From positions 62,001-126,000 of the forward strand of contig NZ_CP109598.1 in assembly GCF_036327775.1 (NCBI RefSeq): a stretch of 64,000 nucleotides of DNA, written 5' to 3'. Under the pieces are notes generated by a model. The model saw only the letters and a list, made by a program, of their open reading frames with translations, was not told where the DNA came from and ran no database searches. Every line of letters begins with the position of its first letter. Position 1 is the first letter of the stretch. Of this stretch, positions 17,103-24,897 are shown one piece after another. Origin of the DNA: Streptomyces sp. NBC_01498. GTDB lineage: Bacteria > Actinomycetota > Actinomycetes > Streptomycetales > Streptomycetaceae. The position numbers were made by a program, and so were the translations under genes.

Positions 17103-17119
17103 ACAGTGAGGAAACACCC

Positions 17120-17692
17120 ATGCGTACCTTGATCAGTACCGCCTTCGTCTCGCTCGACGGCGTGGTGGAGGCTCCGGGCGGCGAACCCGGTTACCGCAAC
17201 TCCGGATGGACCTTCAAGGACGTCGAGTTCGTCCCCGAGGCGTTCGAGATCAAGGGCCGGGAGCAGCGGGAGGCCGGGGCGATGCTGCTGGGCCGGACCA
17301 GTTACGAGGCGTTCAGTCAGGTCTGGCCCGGCATGGAGGAGTTCGCCCAGTACAAGGAGATGCCGAAGTACGTCGTGTCCACCACGCTCACCGACGACGC
17401 TCTCGTCCCGGGCTGGGGCCCGACCGCGATTCTGCGTTCCCTCGACGAGGTCGCCGCGCTGAAGGCGACCGAGGGCGGCCCGATCATCGTGCACGGCAGC
17501 GCGACCCTCAATCAGGGTCTGTCGGACGCGGGCCTGATCGACCGGTACCACCTGCTGGTCTTCCCGTTGCTGCTCGGCGCGGGGAAGCGGCTGTTCAGCG
17601 GTACGGACAAGGACACCCAGAAGCTGAGGCTGGTCGAGCACGAGGCGTACGCCAACGGTCTCCAGAAGAACGTGTTCGACGTCGTCCACTGA
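17120..17692 (+). CDS. Dihydrofolate reductase-like (RibD C-terminal domain) protein
   Basis: A 190-residue single-domain protein of the DHFR/RibD-C superfamily: ISTAFVSLDGVVEAPGG at the N-terminus, LLGRTSYEAFSQVWPG near 56, YVVSTTL near 85, and the cofactor region IIVHGSATLNQGL near 122 followed by DRYHLLVFPLLLGAGKRLF. It is expected to be an NAD(P)H-dependent reductase, but the substrate is unknown and true folate reduction is unlikely. It follows the HTH-SRPBCC pair after a 150-nt A-rich spacer and ends at a convergent terminator. It is paralogous in type to the gene at 20557-21156. Confidence 0.8.
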   Translation: MRTLISTAFVSLDGVVEAPGGEPGYRNSGWTFKDVEFVPEAFEIKGREQREAGAMLLGRTSYEAFSQVWPGMEEFAQYKEMPKYVVSTTLTDDALVPGWGPTAILRSLDEVAALKATEGGPIIVHGSATLNQGLSDAGLIDRYHLLVFPLLLGAGKRLFSGTDKDTQKLRLVEHEAYANGLQKNVFDVVH

Positions 17693-17721
17693 CCGGCGGC
17701 CCGCCCGGATCGGGTCCGTGC

Positions 17722-17766
17722 GCCCTCGGCCGGGCGGCCATCTTGCGGAGCCACCCGGCCGAGGGC
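17722..17766. terminator. Bidirectional hairpin terminator
   Basis: Perfect 13-bp arms, GCCCTCGGCCGGG (17722-17734) and CCCGGCCGAGGGC (17754-17766), lie between the convergent DHFR-like and glycosyltransferase genes. Confidence 0.75.
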
Positions 17767-17779
17767 CTTACGCGCCGGC

Positions 17780-18955
17780 TCAGCCGAGAGCGGACTCGAT
17801 GAGGTCTGCTGCCCGACGTGTGCCGCCCTCGGCCAGCAGCTGGGCGCGCAGCTGCGCCGTGCGGCGGCCGACCTCCGGGTCGGCGGTGAGTTCCAGCAGT
17901 GCCGTGCGCAGCGCCTCGGGGGTGGCGTCGGCGGTGTCGATCCGCCGGGCCACGCCGAGGTTGACCAGTTGGTCGGCGTTGGCGTACTGCTCGGCGCCCT
18001 GCGGCACGGCGATCATCGGTACGCCCGTGCAGAGCCCTTCGCTGCTCCCGCCCATGCCGGCGTGGGTGACGAAGGCGTCGGCCTGCTCCAGGATCGCCAG
18101 TTGCGGGACCCAGTCGCGCACGTCGACGTTGGAGGGGATGTCCCCCAGCTCCCCGGCGTCGGTGTACTTGCCGATCTGGAGGACCATGTGCCAGCCGGCC
18201 AGACCGCCGAACGCCGCCAGGCACGCGCGGTAGAAGTCCGGCCGGCGGGTGTAGGCGGAGCCGAGGGAGACCAGCAGCACCTTCTCGGCACCGGCGGGCC
18301 GGGTCCAGCCGCCCTGGTCGGAGCGGTCCCCGAGGCAGGGGCCGACGAAGGTCACCACGTCCGTGTCCACCCGGTCGGCGTGGGGCTGCATGGCCTTGGT
18401 GATCAGCGCGACGGCCCGGGGGGGCATGCCGCTGAAGGCGTCCACGTCCAGCGTGGTCGCTCCGGACGCGGCCAGCCAGGAGGCGAATTTCCGCCGGTAC
18501 GTGTCGGCGCCCGGCAGCGTCATCAGTTGGTCGGCGACCTCCCTCTGGTAGCCCTCCCACGCCACATAGGTCGGGGAGAGCTGTACGAGAGGGCGGTTCT
18601 GCGCCTCGCCGAGCACGCGGCCCGGGTACGAGCCGATGTCGTAGAGGTACAGGTCGGCGGGGTCCTCGTCGTAGTGGGCGCGCAGTTGGGGAAGGGCGTG
18701 GATCGCGTCGTCGAGGAAGAGGGTCATGGCCGCGATCGGGTCGTCCGGCCAGTTGTTGTCGGCGACGGGCAGCGTGGTGGTGCGGGGAACGAACTCGGCG
18801 CCGGTGGACGCGACGAGCCCGGCGACGTTCGGGGCGTCCGCGTACGTCACCCGGTGCCCGCGCCGGACGAGTTCACGGATGACCTCAAGGCCGGGCAGGA
18901 CGTGGCTGACGACGGGACTCCCGATCATCGCGACATGGCGACGGGACAGAGACAT
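17780..18955 (-). CDS. Macrolide-type (MGT/OleD-like) glycosyltransferase
   Basis: A 391-residue GT-B, family 1 glycosyltransferase. The N-terminal acceptor domain starts HVAMIGSPVVSHVLPGLEVI with GHRVTYADAP. The C-terminal donor domain has LLVSLGSAYTRRPDFYRAC near 230 and the UDP-sugar signature DWVPQLAILEQADAFVTHAG near 285, then GVPMIAVPQGAEQYANADQL. OleD/OleI/Mgt relatives glucosylate macrolides and other hydrophobic antibiotics intracellularly and confer resistance. Here it may protect against, or detoxify, a polyketide, but it sits about 9 kb from the PKS cluster and is flanked by the two HTH/SRPBCC/DHFR sets, so the link is inference. The ribosome-binding site is weak. Confidence 0.85.
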   Translation of the reverse strand: MSLSRRHVAMIGSPVVSHVLPGLEVIRELVRRGHRVTYADAPNVAGLVASTGAEFVPRTTTLPVADNNWPDDPIAAMTLFLDDAIHALPQLRAHYDEDPADLYLYDIGSYPGRVLGEAQNRPLVQLSPTYVAWEGYQREVADQLMTLPGADTYRRKFASWLAASGATTLDVDAFSGMPPRAVALITKAMQPHADRVDTDVVTFVGPCLGDRSDQGGWTRPAGAEKVLLVSLGSAYTRRPDFYRACLAAFGGLAGWHMVLQIGKYTDAGELGDIPSNVDVRDWVPQLAILEQADAFVTHAGMGGSSEGLCTGVPMIAVPQGAEQYANADQLVNLGVARRIDTADATPEALRTALLELTADPEVGRRTAQLRAQLLAEGGTRRAADLIESALG

Positions 18956-19594
18956 AGGAGAGTGCTCTTTTCAGTTCTACGGCGTGCCGACAGAGACCCC
19001 TGCGCCTTGAGAGCGGCGCAGCGGAACGACCCGAGGGCGGAAAGGCCCTCGGGGGGCGGAGGGACGTACGGACCGGGACGGCGCGCACCGATGACGGTTG
19101 GGCGCGGTCCGGATCGTCCGGTCCGGTCCTTGTCAGCCGTAGATCTGGGAATGAGCCATGCCCCGGAGATTAGCCGGGCCCGGTGGTGCGGCGGAGTGCC
19201 GCGGGTCGCCGTTCCGCGCGGGTGCGAGGGGGCCTCAGGGGTCCGGTCGCGTTCCGCGCCGTCGATCGTTTTCGCAGGTGGGGTCCGCCGAGGGGCCGTG
19301 CGGGGACGGCCTGTCGGCGTGGGCGCTGTCGCGCGCGGACGTCCGGGCCTTCGCGGCGCAGGCTTCCGGCGGGCTGAAAGTCGGCGGGATCTGGCTGGTT
19401 CGCGCCAGGCTGTGGGAGCAGGGCGACTCCGGGTCGACGGACGGGTCGCCCGACGGGGCGCCTGACGGGCGGCCTGCCGACCCGGACACCTGCGGCTCAG
19501 TGCCCGTGCCGCCCAGTGGTCCAGCGATCCCGCCGTCCAGCACGCCAGAGATATTCCTTGACACGAATATTCGTAGTGGTGAATACTTCTCGGC
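18956..19594. other. Divergent intergenic region
   Basis: Between the glycosyltransferase (-) and the ArsR-SRPBCC gene (+). I see no credible coding frame. It must hold the glycosyltransferase promoter near 18960-19100 and holds a good promoter/operator for the plus-strand gene at 19558-19586. Around 19437-19475 there are short imperfect repeats of GACGGG-type units. Confidence 0.5.
19558..19586 (+). promoter_or_regulatory. Promoter with perfect 10-bp palindrome before the ArsR-SRPBCC gene
   Basis: The -35 is TTGACA (19558-19563), the spacer is 17 bp and the -10 is GAATAC (19581-19586), only 8 nt before the ATG. The spacer begins with the palindrome CGAATATTCG (19564-19573), a likely ArsR-type operator; TGAATAC at the -10 may be another half-site. 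Confidence 0.6.
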
Positions 19595-20560
19595 ATGGAC
19601 GCACTCCTCATCGCACTGGCAGATCCGGCCCGCTGGCGGCTCGTGGGACTGTTGGCCGAGCGGCCTCGTTCGGTCGGGGTCCTGGCGCACCTCGCCGGGG
19701 CACGACAGCCGCAGACGACCAAGCACTTGCAGACCCTGGAGCGTGCCGGTGTCGTCGCCTCGGAGCGCACCGGCCAGCGCCGTGTCTACGCGCTCCGGCC
19801 CGCCCCTTTGCGGGACTTGGCGGCCGAGCTCGTCCGGCTCGCGGACTTCACGGACCAGGCGGGCGGTCTGCCGGTGACCTACGACCGCCACCGGGAGAAC
19901 GTCACGGGTGAGCGGCTGGCCGCCGACGCGGCGGGGTGGGCCGACGGCCGCGCGTTCAGGTTCGTCCGGTCGACGCGGGCGGATCCCGAGCTGGTCTGGC
20001 GCCATCTGCACGAGCCCGCGCTGCTCTCGGAGTGGTGGACGCCCGACGACCTCCGGGTCTCCGAGCTGGTCTTCGAGGCGCGGCCGGGCGGGCGGATCGT
20101 GCAGGAGTACCGCGACGCCGAGGATGTCGACGGCTCGGACCCGGTCGTCGGCCGGGCGGAGGGTGTTGTCGACGATGTACGGCCGGGGGAACGGCTGGCG
20201 TACCGGCTCTCGCCGCTCCTGCCCGACGGCGGCATCGCTTTCACCGCCCATGTCGACCTGGATCTGCGGCCCCTCGGAGCCGGTACGGGCACGGAGCTCG
20301 ACGTCCACTACCGGATCACGGACAGCACGGTCGACTCGGCGGACTTCGTGGCGGGCGTCGAGATCGGCTTCGGCCAGAGCCTCGACAAGCTCACGGCCCT
20401 TCTCGGCACGCACCCGCACGAAGCCGTCGCCGTCGCTGTTCCCGGCGACACGGCCACCACGGACAACAGCAACAACCACAGCCACAGCCACGACAGCGGC
20501 CGTGGCCCGGACAGGACCAACACCGGCAGCGCCGGTGACGACGCAAGGAGCACGAAGTGA
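19595..20560 (+). CDS. ArsR-type HTH fused to SRPBCC (AHSA1) domain
   Basis: A 321-residue fusion. Residues 1 to about 90 form an ArsR winged helix (LADPARWRLVGLLAERPRSV, then ARQPQTTKHLQTLERAGVV). Residues about 118-265 form an AHSA1/SRPBCC domain (RSTRADPELVWRHLHEPALL, SEWWTPDD, then FTAHVDLDLRPL). The final 50 residues are a His/Asn/Ser-rich flexible tail. The fusion probably senses a hydrophobic ligand through SRPBCC and represses its own promoter; this is inferred from architecture and from the palindrome in the promoter. The stop overlaps the next start (GTGA). It is the fused counterpart of the separate HTH and SRPBCC genes at 15483-16969. Confidence 0.8.
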   Translation: MDALLIALADPARWRLVGLLAERPRSVGVLAHLAGARQPQTTKHLQTLERAGVVASERTGQRRVYALRPAPLRDLAAELVRLADFTDQAGGLPVTYDRHRENVTGERLAADAAGWADGRAFRFVRSTRADPELVWRHLHEPALLSEWWTPDDLRVSELVFEARPGGRIVQEYRDAEDVDGSDPVVGRAEGVVDDVRPGERLAYRLSPLLPDGGIAFTAHVDLDLRPLGAGTGTELDVHYRITDSTVDSADFVAGVEIGFGQSLDKLTALLGTHPHEAVAVAVPGDTATTDNSNNHSHSHDSGRGPDRTNTGSAGDDARSTK

Positions 20561-21156
20561 ACGAGCAGACCGCCGGGCGGAGGGTCGTCACCAACATGAG
20601 CCTGTCCATCGACGGCCGCTACGCGGGGACGGACCCTCTCGACATGGGCTGGGTGATGCCGTACGCCGTGACCGATGTCGCCCGCGACCATCTGGCCGGC
20701 CTGTGGGAGTCGGCCACGACCGCCCTGCTCGGCCGGGTGAACGCCGAGGGTTTCCTGGGCTTCTGGCCCACCGTCATCGGCGGGGAGGGAGTCGACCCGC
20801 GTGACGAGGGCTTCGCGAAGTGGCTGGTCGACACCGACAAGGTCGTTCTCTCGTCCACCCTCCACGAGGCGCCGTGGGAGCGGACGACGATGGTCGACAA
20901 GCCGACCGCCGACGTGATCGAGGATCTCAGGGCGGCCGAGGGCGGGGACATACTCGTCCTCTCCAGCGCCAGTGTGATCAAGGCGCTGCTGGCGGCCGAC
21001 CAGGTCGACCGCCTGGCCGTCAACGTCTTCCCGATCGTTCTCGGCGCCGGGCCCCGGCTTTTCGACGACGGCCTGCCCGCCGGCCGGTGGGCCCTCACCC
21101 ACCAGGCGGCCGGCGAGCACGGCACCCTGTCGCTGATCTACGACCGGGTCCGCTGA
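20557..21156 (+). CDS. Dihydrofolate reductase-like protein, second copy type
   Basis: A 199-residue DHFR/RibD-C superfamily protein: VVTNMSLSIDGRYAG near the start, ALLGRVNAEGFLGFW near 60, VVLSSTL near 96, and ILVLSSASVIKALLAADQVD before LAVNVFPIVLGAGPRLF. It is probably an NAD(P)H-dependent reductase of unknown substrate. The GTG start at 20557 overlaps the upstream stop and has AAGGAG 6 nt before it, so translation is coupled to the ArsR-SRPBCC fusion. It ends at a convergent hairpin. Confidence 0.8.
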   Translation: MNEQTAGRRVVTNMSLSIDGRYAGTDPLDMGWVMPYAVTDVARDHLAGLWESATTALLGRVNAEGFLGFWPTVIGGEGVDPRDEGFAKWLVDTDKVVLSSTLHEAPWERTTMVDKPTADVIEDLRAAEGGDILVLSSASVIKALLAADQVDRLAVNVFPIVLGAGPRLFDDGLPAGRWALTHQAAGEHGTLSLIYDRVR

Positions 21157-21167
21157 TCGGATCGGGT

Positions 21168-21192
21168 CCTGTCGACCGGCCCCGTCGACAGG
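21168..21192. terminator. Convergent hairpin
   Basis: CCTGTCGAC (21168-21176) pairs with GTCGACAGG (21184-21192) between the convergent DHFR-like and aldo/keto reductase genes. Confidence 0.6.
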
Positions 21193-21199
21193 CGGCGCC

Positions 21200-22147
21200 C
21201 TACGCCGAAGCCTCGGTGAGCAGGGTGAGTTCCGCTTCGGTCAGTTCCAGGTCGGCCACCGCCATCAGGGCCGGCAGTTGTTCCACGGTCCGGGCCGACG
21301 CGAGGGTGGACGTCACGGTCGGCTGTGCGGCGACCCAGGCCAGGGCCACGGTCGCGACCTCGGTGTCGTGTGCCCGCGCCACCTCGTCCAGAGCGGTGAG
21401 GACGCGCACACCCCGTTCCGTTCCGAGGTGCGCGCCCGCGCCCTGGGCGCGGGCGCTGTCGACCGTCACGCCGGGGCGGTACTTGCCGGTCAGGAATCCC
21501 GAGGCCAGGGCGTGGTAAGGCACGGCGGCCAGTCCGGCGCGGGAGGCGACGTCCTGGAGCGGGCCCTGGTAGGTGTCCCGGGACACGAGGCTGTAGTTCG
21601 GCTGGAGGGCGACGTAGCGGGCGACACCCTCGCGGTCGGAGAAGTCGAGGGACTCCTGGAGGCGCTCGGCGGAGATGTTGGAGGCACCGATGGCCCGCAC
21701 CTTGCCCGCCGTCACCAACTCGTCCAGGGCGCCGATGATCTCCTCGACCGGGATGGTCGGGTCGTCGTCGAAGTGGGTGTAGTAGAGGTCGATGTGGTCG
21801 GTGTCCAGCCGGCGCAGGGACGCGTCGGCGGCGGCCTTGATGGTCTCTCCGCGCAGGCCCCGGTAGTCGGGGTGGCGGGCGACCTTGGTGGCGATCACGA
21901 CGTCGTCGCGGCGCCCGCGTGCCTTGAGCCACTTGCCGATGACGGTTTCGGACTCACCGCCCGAGTTGCCCTCCACCCAGGTCGAGTAGGAGTCGGCGGT
22001 GTCCACGAAGTTGCCGCCCGCCGCGGTGTACGCGTCGAGCACGGCGAAGGACTGGTCGAGGTCGGCGGTCCAGCCGAAGACGTTCCCGCCGAGGGCGAGG
22101 GGGAACACCGTCAGGTCGGACCGGCCCAGCGTGTTGAGAGAGGTCAT
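21200..22147 (-). CDS. Aldo/keto reductase
   Basis: A 315-residue (beta/alpha)8 NADPH-dependent reductase. The catalytic tetrad is present: Asp and Tyr in FVDTADSYS near 47, Lys in VIATKVARHP near 86 and His in LYYTHFDDDP near 122. The cofactor region is AIGASNIS near 152, and YHALASGFLTGKYRPG is typical of YajO/Tas-like members. It reduces aldehydes or ketones; the substrate is unknown. Its ATG at 22147 is 6 nt past the stop of the exonuclease-like gene, so the two are probably co-transcribed. Confidence 0.87.
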   Translation of the reverse strand: MTSLNTLGRSDLTVFPLALGGNVFGWTADLDQSFAVLDAYTAAGGNFVDTADSYSTWVEGNSGGESETVIGKWLKARGRRDDVVIATKVARHPDYRGLRGETIKAAADASLRRLDTDHIDLYYTHFDDDPTIPVEEIIGALDELVTAGKVRAIGASNISAERLQESLDFSDREGVARYVALQPNYSLVSRDTYQGPLQDVASRAGLAAVPYHALASGFLTGKYRPGVTVDSARAQGAGAHLGTERGVRVLTALDEVARAHDTEVATVALAWVAAQPTVTSTLASARTVEQLPALMAVADLELTEAELTLLTEASA

Positions 22148-22153
22148 GCCCGT

Positions 22154-22735
22154 TCAACAACGATCTGGATCAGCTATTCCGGGCCAGGCACCGCGCCCCG
22201 AAAGATCCAGGACGAGCGCGGCGATGTTCCAGGCGTCGTCGGCGCCCCGGTGGTGGCGGCCCTCCAGGGGGAGATCGGCGATCTTCAAAGCCTGCGCCAT
22301 ACCGGGGCGCCCCCGCAGGGCGTGGGCGGCGGTGAAGGCGACCTTGGCGTTGGTGTGACGGTGGCCGAAGGGGTACGCGGCGCGGGTCCGCCGGCACTGG
22401 CGGGTGAACCGGTCGCGGTCGTAGTCGCCCCAACCGGCCCAAGGGAGCAGGCCCGTCCGGTGCCGCGCGGCCAGGGTCCGGCACGCCTCGGCGAAGGAGA
22501 GGCCTCCGTCGACCTCGGTCGGTGTCAGCCCGGTCAGCTCCGTGCGGAACGGGCTGATCGTGGACCGGGCGGGCCTTACCAGCAGCCGGTGCTTGGCGAG
22601 GCGTTCGCCCGCGCGCAGCTCGACCACGGTGAGCCCGACCCCGATGATCTCGCTCGCCTGACCGGGCGGCGGCTGCCCCTCCCAGCAGGTCGCCCCGACA
22701 TCGACCACGTTCAGCAGGTGCTCGGCGGCGTTCAT
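22154..22735 (-). CDS. DEDDh 3'-5' exonuclease-like protein with altered motif I
   Basis: A 193-residue protein similar to the ERI1/KapD-type exonuclease family. Motif I, normally D-x-E-A-T-C-W-E, reads D-V-G-A-T-C-W-E near 12-19 (GATGTCGGGGCG in the gene), so a metal-binding Glu is replaced by Gly. Motif II (GWGDYDRDRF near 100) and the terminal His and Asp of motif III (HHRGADDAWN near 160) remain. Loss of one catalytic acid suggests weak or no nuclease activity, or a recent inactivating mutation. The ATG is at 22735. It lies between the 59-residue membrane protein and the aldo/keto reductase on the same strand. Confidence 0.78.
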   Translation of the reverse strand: MNAAEHLLNVVDVGATCWEGQPPPGQASEIIGVGLTVVELRAGERLAKHRLLVRPARSTISPFRTELTGLTPTEVDGGLSFAEACRTLAARHRTGLLPWAGWGDYDRDRFTRQCRRTRAAYPFGHRHTNAKVAFTAAHALRGRPGMAQALKIADLPLEGRHHRGADDAWNIAALVLDLSGRGAWPGIADPDRC

Positions 22736-22746
22736 GACCAGGAAGC

Positions 22747-22926
22747 CTAGAAAGGACCTCGCGCGGGGTCATCCGGATCTCGTTCGGCGGCGCGGTGGCG
22801 CGGCAGGGCGTCGAGTCGGCGCCCGGTCAGGCGTCCCAGGAGGACCAGTACGGCCGGGGCGAGCGCCGCCGCTGCCACCAGGAGCGCGGCAGTCGTCGGC
22901 GTGCTGGGCATGCTTGTCCCGGTCAC
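22747..22926 (-). CDS. Small predicted membrane protein (59 aa)
   Basis: The GTG at 22926 has a strong AAAGGAG 6 nt upstream. The product has a short N-terminus, one hydrophobic segment (about residues 13-32, ending APAVLVLLG) and a charged, Arg-rich cytoplasmic tail. No family is recognised. It ends 11 nt before the exonuclease-like start, so it is probably the first gene of that unit, divergent from the GlxA-type regulator. Confidence 0.6.
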   Translation of the reverse strand: MTGTSMPSTPTTAALLVAAAALAPAVLVLLGRLTGRRLDALPRHRAAERDPDDPARGPF

Positions 22927-23038
22927 GGTGAACTCCTTTGGCAGGCGCGGAAGTTGGCTGCGGGGCCAGGACTCCATGCTGGAGCGGCGCGGTCGGGGTG
23001 CCCAGGGCAGAAGTGCCGTTGTCCGGTAACTTCTGGCC

Positions 23039-24019
23039 ATGCACGTCGTCGCCGTTCTCCACCTGGACACCGCCGTGGCGTTCGATCTGGCCGTCCCCGC
23101 CTTCGTGTTCGGTTCCGCCTGTGCGGCGCGGGACGCGACAGGAGGTGGCCGCGCGCTGTACGAGGTGCGGGTCTGCGGTCCGGAGGCGGGGACGAGGACG
23201 GCGACCGGTGGCGGCGCGGCGTTCGACGTGGGCACCGCGCACTCGTGGGCGGACGCGGCGGGGGCGGACACCGTCGTCGTGCCCGGTCTCGCGTCCTACG
23301 CCGCGCCGCCACCGCCCGCCGTGCTGGACCTGCTGCGCGCCGCGCACGCGTCCGGTGCCCGGGTCGCGTCGATCTGCAACGGCGTGTTCACCGTCGCGGC
23401 GGCCGGTCTCCTCGACGGGCGGCGGGCCACCGTCCACGGGTCCCACGCGCGTGAGCTCGCCGCCCGGTATCCCGCCGTCGAGGTCGATCCGGCCGTGCTG
23501 TTCGTGGACAACGGCGATGTGGTGACCTCGGCCGGCGGCGCGGCCGGGCTTGACATGTGCCTGCATCTGGTCGGCAAGGACCACGGGGCCGCCGTCGCGG
23601 CCGGCACCGCCCGGCACACGGTGATGCCGCTGCGCCGTGACGGCGGGCAGGCGCAGTTCATCGCCCATGAACAGACCCATGACGACCGGGGCGGTCTCGG
23701 GCCGCTGATGCACCGGTCGGAGGAGTCGCTCGGTCAGCCGCACACGCTCGCCGGCATGGCGCGTGAGGCGTCGATGAGCGTACGCACCCTCAGCCGCCGT
23801 TTTCGCGCGCAGACCGGTACCACGCCGCTGCGTTGGCTGACCGGGGCACGTCTTCAACGCGCGCGGCACCTGCTGGAGACCACGGGGCTGTCGGTCGAGG
23901 AGATCGCCTCCCGCGCGGGGTTCGGTACCGCCACCGTTCTGCGGCAGCACTTCCGCCGGGCGCTCGGCACCTCTCCCCTGGCCTACCGCCGGGCGTTCAC
24001 CGGCGCCCGTCCCGACTGA
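23039..24019 (+). CDS. GlxA-family regulator (DJ-1/PfpI plus AraC HTH)
   Basis: A 326-residue transcription factor. Residues about 1-180 form a DJ-1/PfpI-like domain (VAVLHLDTAVAFDLAVPAFV at the start, ASICNGVFTVAAAGLLDGR near 120 with the Cys at the elbow). Residues about 225-320 form the AraC double HTH (TLAGMAREASMSVRTLSRRF, then RAGFGTATVLRQHFRRALG). GlxA-type proteins usually activate or repress nearby catabolic or oxidoreductase genes; here the divergent unit starting at 22926 is the natural candidate target. The ATG is at 23039. Confidence 0.87.
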   Translation: MHVVAVLHLDTAVAFDLAVPAFVFGSACAARDATGGGRALYEVRVCGPEAGTRTATGGGAAFDVGTAHSWADAAGADTVVVPGLASYAAPPPPAVLDLLRAAHASGARVASICNGVFTVAAAGLLDGRRATVHGSHARELAARYPAVEVDPAVLFVDNGDVVTSAGGAAGLDMCLHLVGKDHGAAVAAGTARHTVMPLRRDGGQAQFIAHEQTHDDRGGLGPLMHRSEESLGQPHTLAGMAREASMSVRTLSRRFRAQTGTTPLRWLTGARLQRARHLLETTGLSVEEIASRAGFGTATVLRQHFRRALGTSPLAYRRAFTGARPD

Positions 24020-24246
24020 GGGCGCGCGCGGCGCCGGTGCCGTGGAACGCCGTGGAACGGGTGAATGGCACCGCTTCCGCCGCCCCCTTTCACGCGTGCG
24101 GGCGGCGGGGCGAGGGCGCGCGGGCCCTTGTGACGCACGTAACCGCCGTATGAATTCCTCCGGACGGTGTCCGATGTCGGACGACTCGGGCGGCCGGAGG
24201 GTCTTCGGCGGTGCGGATCGTGCGAACCGGACCTAATGGGACCCGG

Positions 24247-24268
24247 GTGCCCGTTCGCGAACGGGTAC
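24247..24268. promoter_or_regulatory. 22-bp palindromic operator candidate
   Basis: CCCGTTCGCGAACGGG at 24250-24265 is a perfect 16-bp palindrome. Flanking GTG/TAC extend symmetry to 22 bp with one mismatched pair. It lies about 230 bp upstream of the LAL promoter and about 230 bp after the GlxA gene. The cognate protein is unknown. Confidence 0.5.
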
Positions 24269-24492
24269 GTGACGGAAATGACGGGGCGTTCCCCGCTGTG
24301 ACATCGGACTCACCGTTCCCGGGCGGTGCCGGGGATTCCGCTTATTCGGGTCCTCAAACGGGCAGGGACCTGCCCGCTTACGGGCTCCGCCGCACCCGGA
24401 ACACGTGGCACTCACGACAAACAACGGCCATGGGTAATTTCTGAGCAAAGAGTAATGTCTGCCCCATCGGAATGGGATGTCGAGGGTCGACG

Positions 24493-24521
24493 TTGACATT
24501 CATTAGTGTCATCCATACTCT
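24493..24521 (+). promoter_or_regulatory. Vegetative-type promoter of the LAL activator gene
   Basis: A consensus -35 TTGACA (24493-24498), a 17-bp spacer and a -10 TACTCT (24516-24521) in an AT-rich patch. The transcript would start near 24528 and have a leader of about 370 nt. Confidence 0.65.
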
Positions 24522-24897
24522 TTCGATTGCAGCTCGGCAGCTGAAATCCCCCACCCACGCATGGTCGAAGTATTGTGAACTCGCCGATGGTACGGAAAAT
24601 TCACACAGACGTAGCATGCCGCCATCTCTCCTTAACAGGAGGGCGCCGCGCAGGTCGACCGGACCGCGCTCCGCAATCCAGCGCCTCGGCATTACCGGCC
24701 GGTGAAGATACCGACGGCACATGCCAACCGGCCGGCGGGTCCCGTTCCGCGGACCGGTCGCGGCGCATGCGGTACGGGCAGAGGAACGAGGCACGTCAGG
24801 GCAGTCGGCCTCCACCGCACCACTGCACTCCCCCACCGGGCGCCGTAGTCACGGCCTCGCCGTCAGTGCCATCGTCGGACCTACTCAAAGGGCCAGT

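Larger units (their letters stand above)
24020..24897. other. Long regulatory region before the LAL activator gene
   Basis: No credible gene. It contains a 22-bp near-perfect palindrome (24247-24268), a short hairpin CGGGCAGG/CCTGCCCG (24359-24376), a strong vegetative-type promoter (24493-24521), and then a leader of roughly 370 nt before the LAL start. The part from about 24400 to 24600 is markedly less GC-rich than its surroundings. A 117-codon frame at 24575-24928 lacks family or codon-bias support and I do not call it. Confidence 0.55.
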
